Shown here: positions 1 through 6,345 of the stretch, piece by piece
Position numbering within the stretch: the stretch's first letter is position 1
Layout of the letters: each line of letters begins with the position of its first letter
Assembly: GCA_008668455.1 (NCBI GenBank)
Contig: RQCD01000011.1
Coordinates: 1 to 10,721 of the forward strand
Direction: 5' to 3'
Source: Clostridia bacterium
Lineage (GTDB): Bacteria; Bacillota; Clostridia; UBA1381
Length of the DNA stretch: 10,721 nt
Position numbers and translations under genes: made by a program
Notes under the pieces: generated by a model
What the model was told of the DNA's origin: nothing
Databases searched by the model: none
The model's input: the letters and a program-made list of their open reading frames with translations, nothing else

Positions 1-570
1 ACAATGCTTGCAATTGCTTTGCAGGGTGTTCTGCGCGACGGAGTAACCACATGGATGCCCTCCTATATTGCAGACACCTTCCACCTGGACAACAAATTTG
101 CGATTCTGACCGGTGTTGTGCTTCCGGTCATCAGCATCCTGATGCTGCAGGTTGCCTCTATTCTTTACCGTAAGAAGATCAGGACAGAACTGACGCTGGC
201 AAGTCTGATGTTTTTCGGCGGATTTCTGGCAAGCTTTCTGCTGTTTTTAGCAAACGGCATGTCAGCAGGAATTTCCGTTGCTTTAGCAGCAGCATTATCC
301 GGCTTTATGCATGGCGCAAACTGGGTGATGACCTCTATGATTCCGCCGCACTTTGCAAAATACGGAAATATCTCCTTTATTTCCGGTCTGTTAAACTTCA
401 GCACTTATATCGGAAGTGCAGCTTCTGCTTATGGCATTGCCGCCTTCTCGGAGCGTTTCAGCTGGAACAGCACACTGCTCCTTTGGACAATGCTTGCCCT
501 TGCAGGCTGTGTAGTCTGCTTCTTTTCGGGTATCTACTGGCGATGGCTTAAAAAAAATAACGAGCTATAA
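1..570 (+). CDS. MFS transporter, GlpT/OPA-like, C-terminal part (partial at window start)
   Basis: This is the C-terminal half of an integral membrane transporter of the major facilitator superfamily. The reading frame is open from base 1, so the true start lies upstream. The 189 visible residues hold about five or six hydrophobic helices (roughly residues 33-55, 66-85, 88-110, 123-147 and 153-178) and a basic cytoplasmic end. The stretches 'GVLRDGVTTWMPSYIADTF' and 'NISFISGLLNFSTYIGSAAS' resemble organophosphate:phosphate antiporter-type and related sugar-phosphate or organic-anion carriers (GlpT/UhpT-like). The substrate cannot be told from this half. The gene ends in TAA just before a hairpin terminator, so it is the last gene of its transcript. 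Class assignment is confident, subfamily less so. Confidence 0.85.
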   Translation, partial: TMLAIALQGVLRDGVTTWMPSYIADTFHLDNKFAILTGVVLPVISILMLQVASILYRKKIRTELTLASLMFFGGFLASFLLFLANGMSAGISVALAAALSGFMHGANWVMTSMIPPHFAKYGNISFISGLLNFSTYIGSAASAYGIAAFSERFSWNSTLLLWTMLALAGCVVCFFSGIYWRWLKKNNEL

Positions 571-578
571 TCACATAC

Positions 579-624
579 AAAAAAAGACTTCAATTCAAAG
601 ATCAGAATTTGAAGTCTTTTTTTT
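579..624. terminator. Bidirectional intrinsic terminator
   Basis: The arms AAAAAAGACTTCAA and TTGAAGTCTTTTTT can form a stem of about 14 bp. It gives a T-run when read on either strand (eight T on plus, seven T on minus). It lies 9 bases after the transporter stop codon. It would also end minus-strand transcripts coming from the alkyltransferase gene through the dehydrogenase remnant. Confidence 0.85.
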
Positions 625-626
625 GC

Positions 627-869
627 TTAGATTGTTCCGGCTGTGGTTGGAATCGCTGCCATCGGCGGAAAATCGCCGCTGATTTCCTTTCCCATATAAT
701 CACTGAGCTTTCCGCCGCAGACCAGGAGAACAGCAATTGCCTTAATTGCATCCAGCGGACTGCCGCCGCAAAGCGCTGATATGCACTTCCTATCAAAAAA
801 ATATGCATCAGCCGTTAGAGAGCAGAGTCTGCATTTTTTAGTGTGTGACTCTTGAAGCAAGGGCTGCAT
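627..869 (-). pseudogene. Remnant of an iron-containing alcohol dehydrogenase
   Basis: About 50 codons (roughly 785 down to 627) encode an internal piece of a group III iron-containing alcohol dehydrogenase. The piece contains 'GGSPLDAIKAIAVL', then 'GGKLSDYMGKEI', then 'MAAIPTTAGT'. In the family these correspond to the nucleotide-binding GGGSxxDxxK segment and the IPTTAGTGSE segment near residues 95-145 of a protein of about 380 residues. The match stops abruptly: where GSE should follow PTTAGT there is Ile and a stop codon, then the terminator hairpin. Upstream of GGS the similarity fades and one glycine of the GGGS motif reads Cys. No iron-ligand region, N-terminal strand or helical C-terminal domain is present, and there is no clear ribosome-binding site. 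I read it as a decayed fragment left by deletion. The family call rests on motif recognition only. Confidence 0.7.
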
Positions 870-897
870 ACCTTTTATATTCCCTTTTTTCCTTTAT

Positions 898-1209
898 TCA
901 GAATGATTGCCTCCACTGAAACCGCTCCAAATCCACCCGGTATTCCTGATCAATCAAAACACCCTCCTGCTCCAAAAGAGATTTCTGTACATCCATACCG
1001 CCGAACGCAAATGCCGGGGCAAGTCCTCCGAATCGGTTGACCACGCGATGGCACGGAATCACACCCGGCATAGGATTAGCATGAAGCGCGTATCCCACAG
1101 CGCGCGCCGCCCTCGGCGATCCGCAAAGCGCCGCAATCTGCCCATATGTTGCCACCTTTCCCTTCGGAATTCTTAAAACCTGTTCATAAACCAAATCGTA
1201 AAAGCTCAT
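898..1209 (-). CDS. Short MGMT-family methylated-DNA-protein cysteine methyltransferase-like protein
   Basis: This 103-residue protein consists only of the DNA-binding/active-site domain of the Ada/Ogt/MGMT family. It has the helix-turn-helix region 'GKVATYGQIAALCGSPRAAR' (residues 17-36), the active-site motif 'PGVIPCHRVV' with Cys53, and 'GGLAPAFAFGG' after it. The N-terminal domain of full-length Ogt or MGMT is missing, as is usual for the small MGMT-family proteins of Clostridia. In alkyltransferase-like (ATL) proteins the cysteine is replaced, often by Trp. Here the Cys is kept, so direct removal of alkyl groups from O6-alkylguanine remains possible. The start is ATG at 1209 with GGAAG (AAGGAAG) eight bases upstream. 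A hairpin terminator lies directly upstream (1225-1275), so its promoter or read-through source is unclear. Family is confident; catalytic activity is inferred. Confidence 0.88.
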   Translation of the reverse strand: MSFYDLVYEQVLRIPKGKVATYGQIAALCGSPRAARAVGYALHANPMPGVIPCHRVVNRFGGLAPAFAFGGMDVQKSLLEQEGVLIDQEYRVDLERFQWRQSF

Positions 1210-1224
1210 AGATTTCTTCCTTTC

Positions 1225-1275
1225 AAAAAAGGAACTGCAAAAGCACAGAATGATCTGAATTTTTGCAGTTCCTTT
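1225..1275 (-). terminator. Intrinsic terminator after the stalk-protein gene
   Basis: Read on the minus strand, AAAGGAACTGCAAAA pairs with TTTTGCAGTTCCTTT (15 bp). A small inner CAGA/TCTG helix sits in the loop, and the stem runs straight into six T. The plus-strand side has TTTGGGGG instead of a T-run, so the terminator acts on minus-strand transcripts. It closes the lepA-stalk transcription unit but stands only a few bases before the ribosome-binding site of the alkyltransferase gene. Confidence 0.82.
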
Positions 1276-1277
1276 GG

Positions 1278-1317
1278 GGGTAAAATGTATTTTGTGAGGT
1301 ATAACTACAGTTTACCC
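1278..1317. repeat. Imperfect inverted repeat, possible operator or leader hairpin
   Basis: GGGTAAAATGTA (1278-1289) and TACAGTTTACCC (1306-1317) are inverted copies with one mismatch in 12 bases and a 16-base spacer. The repeat lies between the stalk-gene stop codon and the terminator hairpin. There is no T-run beside it. It could be a protein-binding site ahead of the alkyltransferase gene or an extra mRNA 3'-end stem. The function is unknown. Confidence 0.5.
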
Positions 1318-1330
1318 GATTTTCTTTCTT

Positions 1331-2797
1331 TTATACCAGCTGATCAATAATTTCCTGTGCAAACTGCCGCAGAGCATATTTTCCGTCCATATCGTCAATG
1401 GAAATACTATAGGAATATATATCCTGCTCTGTTTCTACTGCAAAGGTGACATAAAGGAGCTTTTGCGTTTTTCGCAGCTCTACCATAGAACCGTGATAGA
1501 TATATTCCTCCAGCTTTTCTGAATCTGCAATGCCGGACGGATCAAAATCCCCGATTGCTGCACGCACCACAACTGTATTTGAATTTTCGTCCCGGTTATA
1601 GGCAGCCTCTCCGATTACCTCATTGATCATTTTTCTTGAAACAAGCACATTCCGCGCCTGATCCTTTAATTCCTTCATCGAAAAGCCGAGATCCCGATCC
1701 ATAGCGGCGGCATTGGTATAATCCTTGACCTGTTTTGTTTCCACCACACCGGAGGATGGTTGTTCATCCGGGTTTTCCGGTTCCTCCGGCGTCCGGGAAA
1801 GCTCCTCGCCGGTGGCAAGATCAATTTTATAGCAATCCTCCGGAACGGCAAGTGCACTCGGCATCTGATACATCTGCGCATAGACGTTGTTATCCGAATT
1901 GAGGATAAAATAAAGCTCATTTCCATAGAGATAGAACGTATACGGAGCAAGCGACGCTGATTCTTCCTCGCTTAAATCCACAATTTCACTCCAGGAAAGA
2001 TCGCTTGCGTCCTCTGTGTAAAAATTACGCGCATCCATGTAAAAAGAACCGTTGGAAATCTCCGAACCGTTTTCCACATAAGAAAGCATTCCAAACTGAT
2101 CGTAAGTGACCTCATAGTTTTTCAAAACATAAAACGGAACAAAGCTTTCCTCATCGGCTTCCTCCTGGAAGCCCTTTTCCGCTGCATCCTTCAAGCTGGT
2201 GAGCGCACGGTCTAAAAATTCGCTGGCTTCTTCCTCCAAACGCTGATTAATTGCATCATATTCCTGTCCCGCCAAAACCGGGTATACCGATGCAACGCGC
2301 ATCAGCGTTTTTCCGTCTGCATTTTCATAGCTTCCGGTCAGGGTTTTACTGGTGATAGCATGCTCTCCGACCTGTTCTGTTGTAACAGTGACCGTTCTTG
2401 TTTCATCCTCCCAATCCACCTTTGCGTCTAAAAGCTCGGACACCGACCGGAGCGGCAGCATGGTAGTATCCCCAAAAATCTGAACCGGAGCAGAAAGCTC
2501 GCGAACCTCTCCGTTTACAATTGCCTCTGCCTCCTGCGGAAACAGTTCAATGATATTCAGATAACGGCTGCCTAAAATCGTCCGGCTCTCTGGAATCCAG
2601 TCCACAAATGTGCCAAGAGATTCAAAAAGCGAACGAAACGGAATCAACACAGAATCATTCTGGATCACCGGCTTCTGCCCGGAAAAGGACAATTCCTCTC
2701 CGTTTACAATAATCCGGACATTCTCACTCTCTGCTCCTGCCGCACCTCCGCAAGCCAGAAGGCTTGCACCCAGAAGCGCTAATAACATTTTTTTCAT
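1331..2797 (-). CDS. Stalk-domain (copper amine oxidase N-terminal-like) lipoprotein with DUF3298/RsiV-like region
   Basis: This is a 488-residue predicted exported protein. Residues 1-16 form a signal peptide ending in LLAC, a fair lipobox with Cys16, so it is probably a membrane-anchored lipoprotein. Residues about 26-140 match the copper amine oxidase N-terminal-like 'stalk' domain, with the typical 'VLIPFRSLFESLG...VDW' and 'TMLPLRSVSELLDAKVDWEDETRTVTV' half-repeats. Residues about 150-330 resemble the DUF4163/DUF3298 region found in RsiV-type extracellular proteins. A Pro/Glu-rich linker (about 335-355) leads to an unrecognised C-terminal domain rich in acidic residues. A longer frame open to 2950 was rejected because it overlaps lepA; ATG at 2797 has AAGGAAG upstream and the signal peptide. 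The gene starts 17 bases after the lepA stop and shares its transcript. The role is unknown, perhaps envelope sensing or wall attachment. Confidence 0.8.
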   Translation of the reverse strand: MKKMLLALLGASLLACGGAAGAESENVRIIVNGEELSFSGQKPVIQNDSVLIPFRSLFESLGTFVDWIPESRTILGSRYLNIIELFPQEAEAIVNGEVRELSAPVQIFGDTTMLPLRSVSELLDAKVDWEDETRTVTVTTEQVGEHAITSKTLTGSYENADGKTLMRVASVYPVLAGQEYDAINQRLEEEASEFLDRALTSLKDAAEKGFQEEADEESFVPFYVLKNYEVTYDQFGMLSYVENGSEISNGSFYMDARNFYTEDASDLSWSEIVDLSEEESASLAPYTFYLYGNELYFILNSDNNVYAQMYQMPSALAVPEDCYKIDLATGEELSRTPEEPENPDEQPSSGVVETKQVKDYTNAAAMDRDLGFSMKELKDQARNVLVSRKMINEVIGEAAYNRDENSNTVVVRAAIGDFDPSGIADSEKLEEYIYHGSMVELRKTQKLLYVTFAVETEQDIYSYSISIDDMDGKYALRQFAQEIIDQLV

Positions 2798-2814
2798 ACA
2801 TCTCTTCCTTTCTG

Positions 2815-4626
2815 TCAGGTATCTAATTTTAATACGGACATAAATGCCTCCTGCGGCACTTCTACGCTGCCGACCTGACGCAGCCGTTTTTTGCCCTCTT
2901 TCTGCTTTTCCAAAAGCTTTTTCTTCCGTGTGATGTCGCCGCCGTAGCATTTTGCTAAAACATCCTTTCGGAGCGCACGAACCGTTTCACGTGCAATAAT
3001 TTTACTGCCGATTGCCGCCTGAATCGGTACCTCAAACAGCTGTCGGGGAATTGCCTCTTTCAGCTTTTCTGCCATTCGTCTGCCACGGCTGTAGGCGCTG
3101 TCCTTATGCACAATAAAGGAAAGTGCGTCCACCACCTCGCCGTTTAAGAGCATATCCAGCTTCACCAGCTCCGAACGCCGGTAATCCGTCAGTTCATAAT
3201 CAAATGAGGCATAGCCTTTGGTTCTTGATTTGAGTGCATCAAAGAAATCATAGATAATTTCATTCAGCGGCAGCTCATAGAAAATCTGCGCACGCGTCTC
3301 CTCCATATAGGTCATGGTCTTGTAAATACCGCGCCGCTGCTGGCAAAGCTCCATCACATTGCCGACAAACTCAACCGGCACCATAATATCTGCCTTTACC
3401 ATTGGTTCTTCCATATATTCAATCTCGCTCATCGGCGGAAGATTGGTCGGATTATCTACCATGACTACCTCATGGTTCGTTTTATATACCTTATAAATAA
3501 CACTCGGTGCAGTCGTGATCAGATCCAGATTATATTCACGCTCCAAGCGTTCCTGAATGATCTCCATATGCAGAAGTCCCAAAAATCCACACCGGAATCC
3601 GAAACCGAGTGCAACTGAGGTTTCCGCCTCAAACATCAGAGACGCGTCATTCAATTGCAGCTTTAAAAGCGCCTCACGCAGATCATCATACTGTGCGCCG
3701 TCTGCCGGATAAATTCCGCAGTATACCATAGGATTTACCTTTTTATAACCGGGAAGCGGCTTTGCTGCCGGTCTTGCGGCAACTGTAACAGTATCACCAA
3801 CGCGCGTATCCTGAATGTTTTTAATGCTTGCGGCAATATATCCCACCTCGCCGGCAACTAATTTCCCGGTAGAAACAAGCTCGGTTGCATGCAGGATGCC
3901 AACCTCCACCACGTCAAATTCCGCACCGGTCTGCATCATGCGAATCCTGTCACCAACCTGAACCGTTCCCTCCTTGACACGGATATAAACAATAACACCG
4001 CGATAGCTGTCATAAAAGGAATCAAAAATCAACGCCTGTAGAGGAGCATTTCGGTCACCGGAGGGAGCCGGAATCTTTTTCACAATTTGCTCCAAAACCT
4101 CCTCCACATTCTGCCCAGTTTTGGCAGAAACCCTCGGCGCGTCCTCTGCCGGAATTCCGATAATATCCTCAATTTCCCGGATTGCATGCTCCGGCTGTGC
4201 AGAAGGCAGATCAATTTTATTAATCACCGGCACAACCTCTAAATCATGCTCGATCGCAAGATAGGTGTTCGCTAAGGTCTGTGCTTCAATTCCCTGGGAT
4301 GCGTCCACAATCAGAATCGCACCCTCGCATGCGGCAAGACTCCTGGAAACCTCATAATTAAAATCGACATGTCCCGGCGTATCGATCAGGTTCAGAATAT
4401 ACTCCTCCCCGTCCTTTGCCTTATAATGCAGACAAACCGCATGCGCTTTAATTGTGATTCCACGCTCGCGCTCCAAATCCATATTATCTAAGAGCTGATC
4501 CTCCATGTCACGCTGGGAAACCTCTCCGGTCAACTCCAAAAGCCGATCCGCAAGAGTGGACTTTCCATGGTCAATGTGCGCAACAATACAAAAATTTCTA
4601 ATTCTATCCTGTGCAATTTCCGGCAT
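2815..4626 (-). CDS. lepA: Translation elongation factor 4 (LepA), ribosome-associated GTPase
   Basis: LepA/EF-4 is a membrane-peripheral and cytosolic translational GTPase proposed to act on ribosomes during elongation or 30S biogenesis. At 603 residues it has the normal family length. The G-domain motifs are complete: G1 'AHIDHGKST' (16-24), G2 'RGITI' (55-59), G3 'DTPGH' with His86 (82-86) and G4 'NKID' (136-139). The EF-G-like beta-barrel and domains III and V follow. The LepA-specific C-terminal domain is recognisable from 'YGGDITRKKKLLEKQKEGKKR' to the end. ATG at 4626 has AAGGAG at good spacing. The gene has its own strong promoter at 4660-4688, directly after the rplT terminator, and is followed after 17 bases by the stalk-domain lipoprotein gene. 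Confidence 0.98.
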   Translation of the reverse strand: MPEIAQDRIRNFCIVAHIDHGKSTLADRLLELTGEVSQRDMEDQLLDNMDLERERGITIKAHAVCLHYKAKDGEEYILNLIDTPGHVDFNYEVSRSLAACEGAILIVDASQGIEAQTLANTYLAIEHDLEVVPVINKIDLPSAQPEHAIREIEDIIGIPAEDAPRVSAKTGQNVEEVLEQIVKKIPAPSGDRNAPLQALIFDSFYDSYRGVIVYIRVKEGTVQVGDRIRMMQTGAEFDVVEVGILHATELVSTGKLVAGEVGYIAASIKNIQDTRVGDTVTVAARPAAKPLPGYKKVNPMVYCGIYPADGAQYDDLREALLKLQLNDASLMFEAETSVALGFGFRCGFLGLLHMEIIQERLEREYNLDLITTAPSVIYKVYKTNHEVVMVDNPTNLPPMSEIEYMEEPMVKADIMVPVEFVGNVMELCQQRRGIYKTMTYMEETRAQIFYELPLNEIIYDFFDALKSRTKGYASFDYELTDYRRSELVKLDMLLNGEVVDALSFIVHKDSAYSRGRRMAEKLKEAIPRQLFEVPIQAAIGSKIIARETVRALRKDVLAKCYGGDITRKKKLLEKQKEGKKRLRQVGSVEVPQEAFMSVLKLDT

Positions 4627-4659
4627 GCTAATCTCCTTTTTCTAATCGTTATCAATCAT

Positions 4660-4688
4660 AGTATACCATATTTTTTCCTGTTTGTCAC
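4660..4688 (-). promoter_or_regulatory. Sigma-A-type promoter for lepA
   Basis: On the minus strand GTGACA (4688-4683) and TATACT (4665-4660) are separated by exactly 17 bases. A TG one base ahead of the -10 gives an extended -10 element. Transcription would begin near 4653, leaving a leader of about 27 bases that includes the lepA ribosome-binding site. Confidence 0.85.
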
Positions 4689-4698
4689 CTATTTATGG

Positions 4699-4723
4699 AA
4701 AAAAAGTCCGCCATGCGGCGGAC
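4699..4723 (-). terminator. Intrinsic terminator of the ribosomal-protein operon
   Basis: On the minus strand GTCCGCC pairs with GGCGGAC around a short loop and is followed by seven T. It begins about 10 bases after the rplT stop codon and ends just before the lepA promoter, separating the two transcription units. Confidence 0.92.
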
Positions 4724-4732
4724 AACTTTTCA

Positions 4733-5086
4733 TTATAATGCTGCCTTTGCAGTCTCAACCAGCTTTGCAAAAGCTGCCGGATCTGCAATTGCAATCTCTG
4801 AAAGCATTTTTCTGTTCATTTCAATTCCGGACTTCTTTAAGCCGTTCATGAATGTGGAATAGTTCATGCCGTTCTGCTTTGCAGCAGCGCTGATTCTTGC
4901 AATCCAGAGACGTCTGAAATCACGTTTTCTGCGTTTTCTTCCGATGTATGCATTCTGCATAGAACGCATAACCGCCTGGTTTGCTGTCCGGTAAATTCTG
5001 CTCTCGCCGCCCCGGAAGCCCTTTGCAAGCTTCAGAACTTTTTTATGTTTTTTTCTTGTATTTAAAGCGCCTTTTACTCGTGCCAT
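4733..5086 (-). CDS. rplT: 50S ribosomal protein L20
   Basis: L20 is a primary binder of 23S rRNA needed early in assembly of the large subunit. In Bacillota and Proteobacteria it is also the repressor of its own operon. The 117-residue product has the standard length, the long basic N-terminal extension starting 'MARVKGALNTRKKHKKVLK', the 'GFRGGESRIYRTANQAVMRS' segment and the conserved 'RDFRRLWIARISAA' helix. ATG at 5086 follows an AGAGAGG site. The gene is last in infC-rpmI-rplT, 23 bases after rpmI, and is followed by a strong terminator. The structured region upstream of infC is its probable target for feedback control. Confidence 0.98.
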   Translation of the reverse strand: MARVKGALNTRKKHKKVLKLAKGFRGGESRIYRTANQAVMRSMQNAYIGRKRRKRDFRRLWIARISAAAKQNGMNYSTFMNGLKKSGIEMNRKMLSEIAIADPAAFAKLVETAKAAL

Positions 5087-5109
5087 TGTAACTTACCTCT
5101 CTTTCAATC

Positions 5110-5307
5110 TTATTTGTAAGGAATTAACTTCTTGATAACAGCCGCATTTGCTGCAGAGCAGTAAGCTTGCTTTCTCAAATGACGTTTTCTCTTGGTTGTC
5201 TTTTTATTCAGAATGTGTCTCCTGAATGATTTGTTCATCTTTACCTTACCTTTTTTTGTAAGATTGAATCTCTTTGCCGCGCCTCTATGTGTCTTAATTT
5301 TAGGCAT
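5110..5307 (-). CDS. rpmI: 50S ribosomal protein L35
   Basis: L35 is a small basic protein of the large ribosomal subunit. The 65-residue product begins 'MPKIKTHRGAAKRFNLTKKG' and contains 'HILNKKTTKRKRHLR', both typical of the family, and its length is normal. ATG at 5307 has AAGGAG nine bases upstream. It sits between infC and rplT with 34- and 23-base gaps, the canonical order in almost all bacteria, and must be cotranscribed with them because no promoter or terminator is visible in either gap. Confidence 0.98.
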   Translation of the reverse strand: MPKIKTHRGAAKRFNLTKKGKVKMNKSFRRHILNKKTTKRKRHLRKQAYCSAANAAVIKKLIPYK

Positions 5308-5341
5308 ATTGGTCCACTCCTTCCAACTGTATCAAATTTAT

Positions 5342-5854
5342 TTACACTTTGGGAGCAAGAAACATCGTCATATTTCTGCCCTCAAGCTTTGCCGGACGTT
5401 CCACTGAGCCAAGCTCTGAAACGGTTTCTGAAAATCGAATTAAAAGCTTTTCGCCGATCTCAGAATGACTCACCTCACGACCGCGAAACCGTACCGTCAC
5501 CTTAACCTTATCTCCGTTTTTAAGAAATCTCATAGCATGATTACACTTTGTCATAAAGTCATTTGTATCAATAGACGGCGAAAGCTGAACCTCTTTAATA
5601 TTCACTATTTTCTGGTTCTTCCGGTTTTCCTTTTCCCGCTTTGCAAGCTCAAATTTATATTTTCCATAGTCCATAATTTTGCAGACCGGCGGTTCTGCCC
5701 CCGGAGCAATCTTGACTAAGTCCAAATTTTCGTCTTGCGCCGCATCCAGTGCCTGCCTGTTCGACATAATGCCGAGCTGTGCACCGGTCGCTGAAATCAC
5801 ACGAACCTTTGCATCGCGGATTTCTTCATTAATTTGCAAGTCTTTCCCAGCTAT
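5342..5854 (-). CDS. infC: Translation initiation factor IF-3, with probable AUA start codon
   Basis: IF3 binds the 30S subunit, keeps it apart from 50S and rejects non-standard start codons and wrong initiator tRNA. The product has the N-domain (about residues 6-80, 'LQINEEIRDAKVRVI', 'GIMSNRQALDAA', 'PPVCKIMDYGKYKFE') and the C-domain ('NIKEVQLSPSIDTNDF', 'KVTVRFRGREVSHSEIG'). No ATG or GTG is suitably placed. TTG at 5839 lies 23 bases from the nearest ribosome-binding site. AGGAGG at 5868-5863 is exactly 8 bases ahead of ATA at 5854, in frame, which gives 170 residues starting (M)AGKDLQINEE. Rare AUU/AUC/AUA starts are a known feature of infC and allow IF3 to repress its own translation. 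The start call is inferred; the gene identity is certain. Confidence 0.95.
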   Translation of the reverse strand: MAGKDLQINEEIRDAKVRVISATGAQLGIMSNRQALDAAQDENLDLVKIAPGAEPPVCKIMDYGKYKFELAKREKENRKNQKIVNIKEVQLSPSIDTNDFMTKCNHAMRFLKNGDKVKVTVRFRGREVSHSEIGEKLLIRFSETVSELGSVERPAKLEGRNMTMFLAPKV

Positions 5855-5868
5855 GGCGAATCCCTCCT
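5852..5868 (-). promoter_or_regulatory. Ribosome-binding site and non-canonical AUA start of infC
   Basis: AGGAGG (5868-5863) followed by an 8-base spacer and ATA (5854-5852) is the only well-spaced initiation region at the 5' end of infC. The site decides the start, because the downstream TTG has no Shine-Dalgarno sequence at workable distance. Discrimination against AUA by IF3 would make initiation here sensitive to IF3 level. Confidence 0.75.
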
Positions 5869-5895
5869 CGTTTTTATTCCAACTGTATTCCGTTT

Positions 5896-5922
5896 AAAAA
5901 AAACGGATGCACTGCATCCGTT
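5896..5922 (-). terminator. Intrinsic terminator in the infC leader (attenuator)
   Basis: On the minus strand AACGGATG pairs with CATCCGTT around a five-base loop (possibly extended by GC pairs) and runs into eight T. It lies about 30 bases before the infC ribosome-binding site, so it would stop transcripts before the operon unless read through. This placement is typical of attenuation rather than of the end of rpmA, whose stop is about 135 bases upstream. Confidence 0.88.
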
Positions 5923-6043
5923 CTCACACTAAAAGAGCCTTCTCTTTTATTTACCGCAAAGCGTAGCCGTGCGGTGAGAACAAGATGTCCTGCTTATTGT
6001 TTTTATTTCATTTCCCTGTACCGATAAACGGCACAAGGAAATG
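5896..6043 (-). ncRNA. infC leader RNA, probable L20-type cis-regulatory attenuator
   Basis: The 202-base gap between rpmA and infC can fold elaborately on the minus strand. In order of transcription there are three elements. First, a 15-bp hairpin (6043-6009). Second, a three-way element closed by GTTCTCAC (5981-5974) with GTGAGAAC (5927-5920), enclosing hairpins ACCGCA/TGCGGT (5975-5953) and AAAAGAG/CTCTTTT (5948-5931). Third, an intrinsic terminator (5922-5896). The closing stem and terminator stem share three bases (5920-5922), so they may compete or stack. In Bacillota, L20 binding to the infC leader causes premature termination, and the position here matches. The L20-leader label is inferred from position and fold, not from a covariance search. 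Confidence 0.72.
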
Positions 6044-6056
6044 AGTTATTTTGAAA

Positions 6057-6311
6057 TTACGCGGTATAAACGCTGCAAAGCGTCTTATCCTTGCCTTTTC
6101 TTTCAAACTTGACGCGTCCGTCGATTAGGGCAAAAAGTGTATCGTCCTTACCGATACCAACATTATTACCCGGATGAATCTTTGTTCCGCGCTGTCTTAC
6201 CAAAATATTGCCTGCCAAAACAACCTGACCGTCTGCTCTTTTCACGCCTAAGCGTTTCGATTCGCTGTCGCGGCCGTTTTTGGTACTACCCATACCTTTT
6301 TTATGAGCCAT
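6057..6311 (-). CDS. rpmA: 50S ribosomal protein L27, without N-terminal extension
   Basis: L27 sits near the peptidyl-transferase centre of the large subunit. The 84-residue product has 'MAHKKGMGSTKNGRDSESKRLG' residues spread over the first 22 positions, then 'GNILVRQRGTKIHPGNNVG' and 'DGRVKFERKG', all standard. Many Bacillota make L27 with an extra LQFFA-type leader that the Prp protease removes. That leader is absent here, and Met-Ala-His-Lys-Lys-Gly begins as in most other bacteria. The AGAGGTG ribosome-binding region closely resembles that of rplU. The gene follows rplU by 34 bases, leaving no room for prp (ysxB). Confidence 0.98.
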   Translation of the reverse strand: MAHKKGMGSTKNGRDSESKRLGVKRADGQVVLAGNILVRQRGTKIHPGNNVGIGKDDTLFALIDGRVKFERKGKDKTLCSVYTA

Positions 6312-6345
6312 TTAAAACACCTCTGCTTTCCGTTTTTAATATATG

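Noticed and set aside
2798..2950. 51-codon N-terminal extension of the stalk-protein frame
   Set aside because: It overlaps the end of lepA, and its sequence is basic and low in similarity to anything. ATG at 2797 has a ribosome-binding site and begins a proper signal peptide.
5837..5839. TTG as the start of infC
   Set aside because: It is 23 bases from AGGAGG and would drop residues (AGKD) that look like a normal IF3 N-terminus; the ATA at 5854 is spaced correctly.
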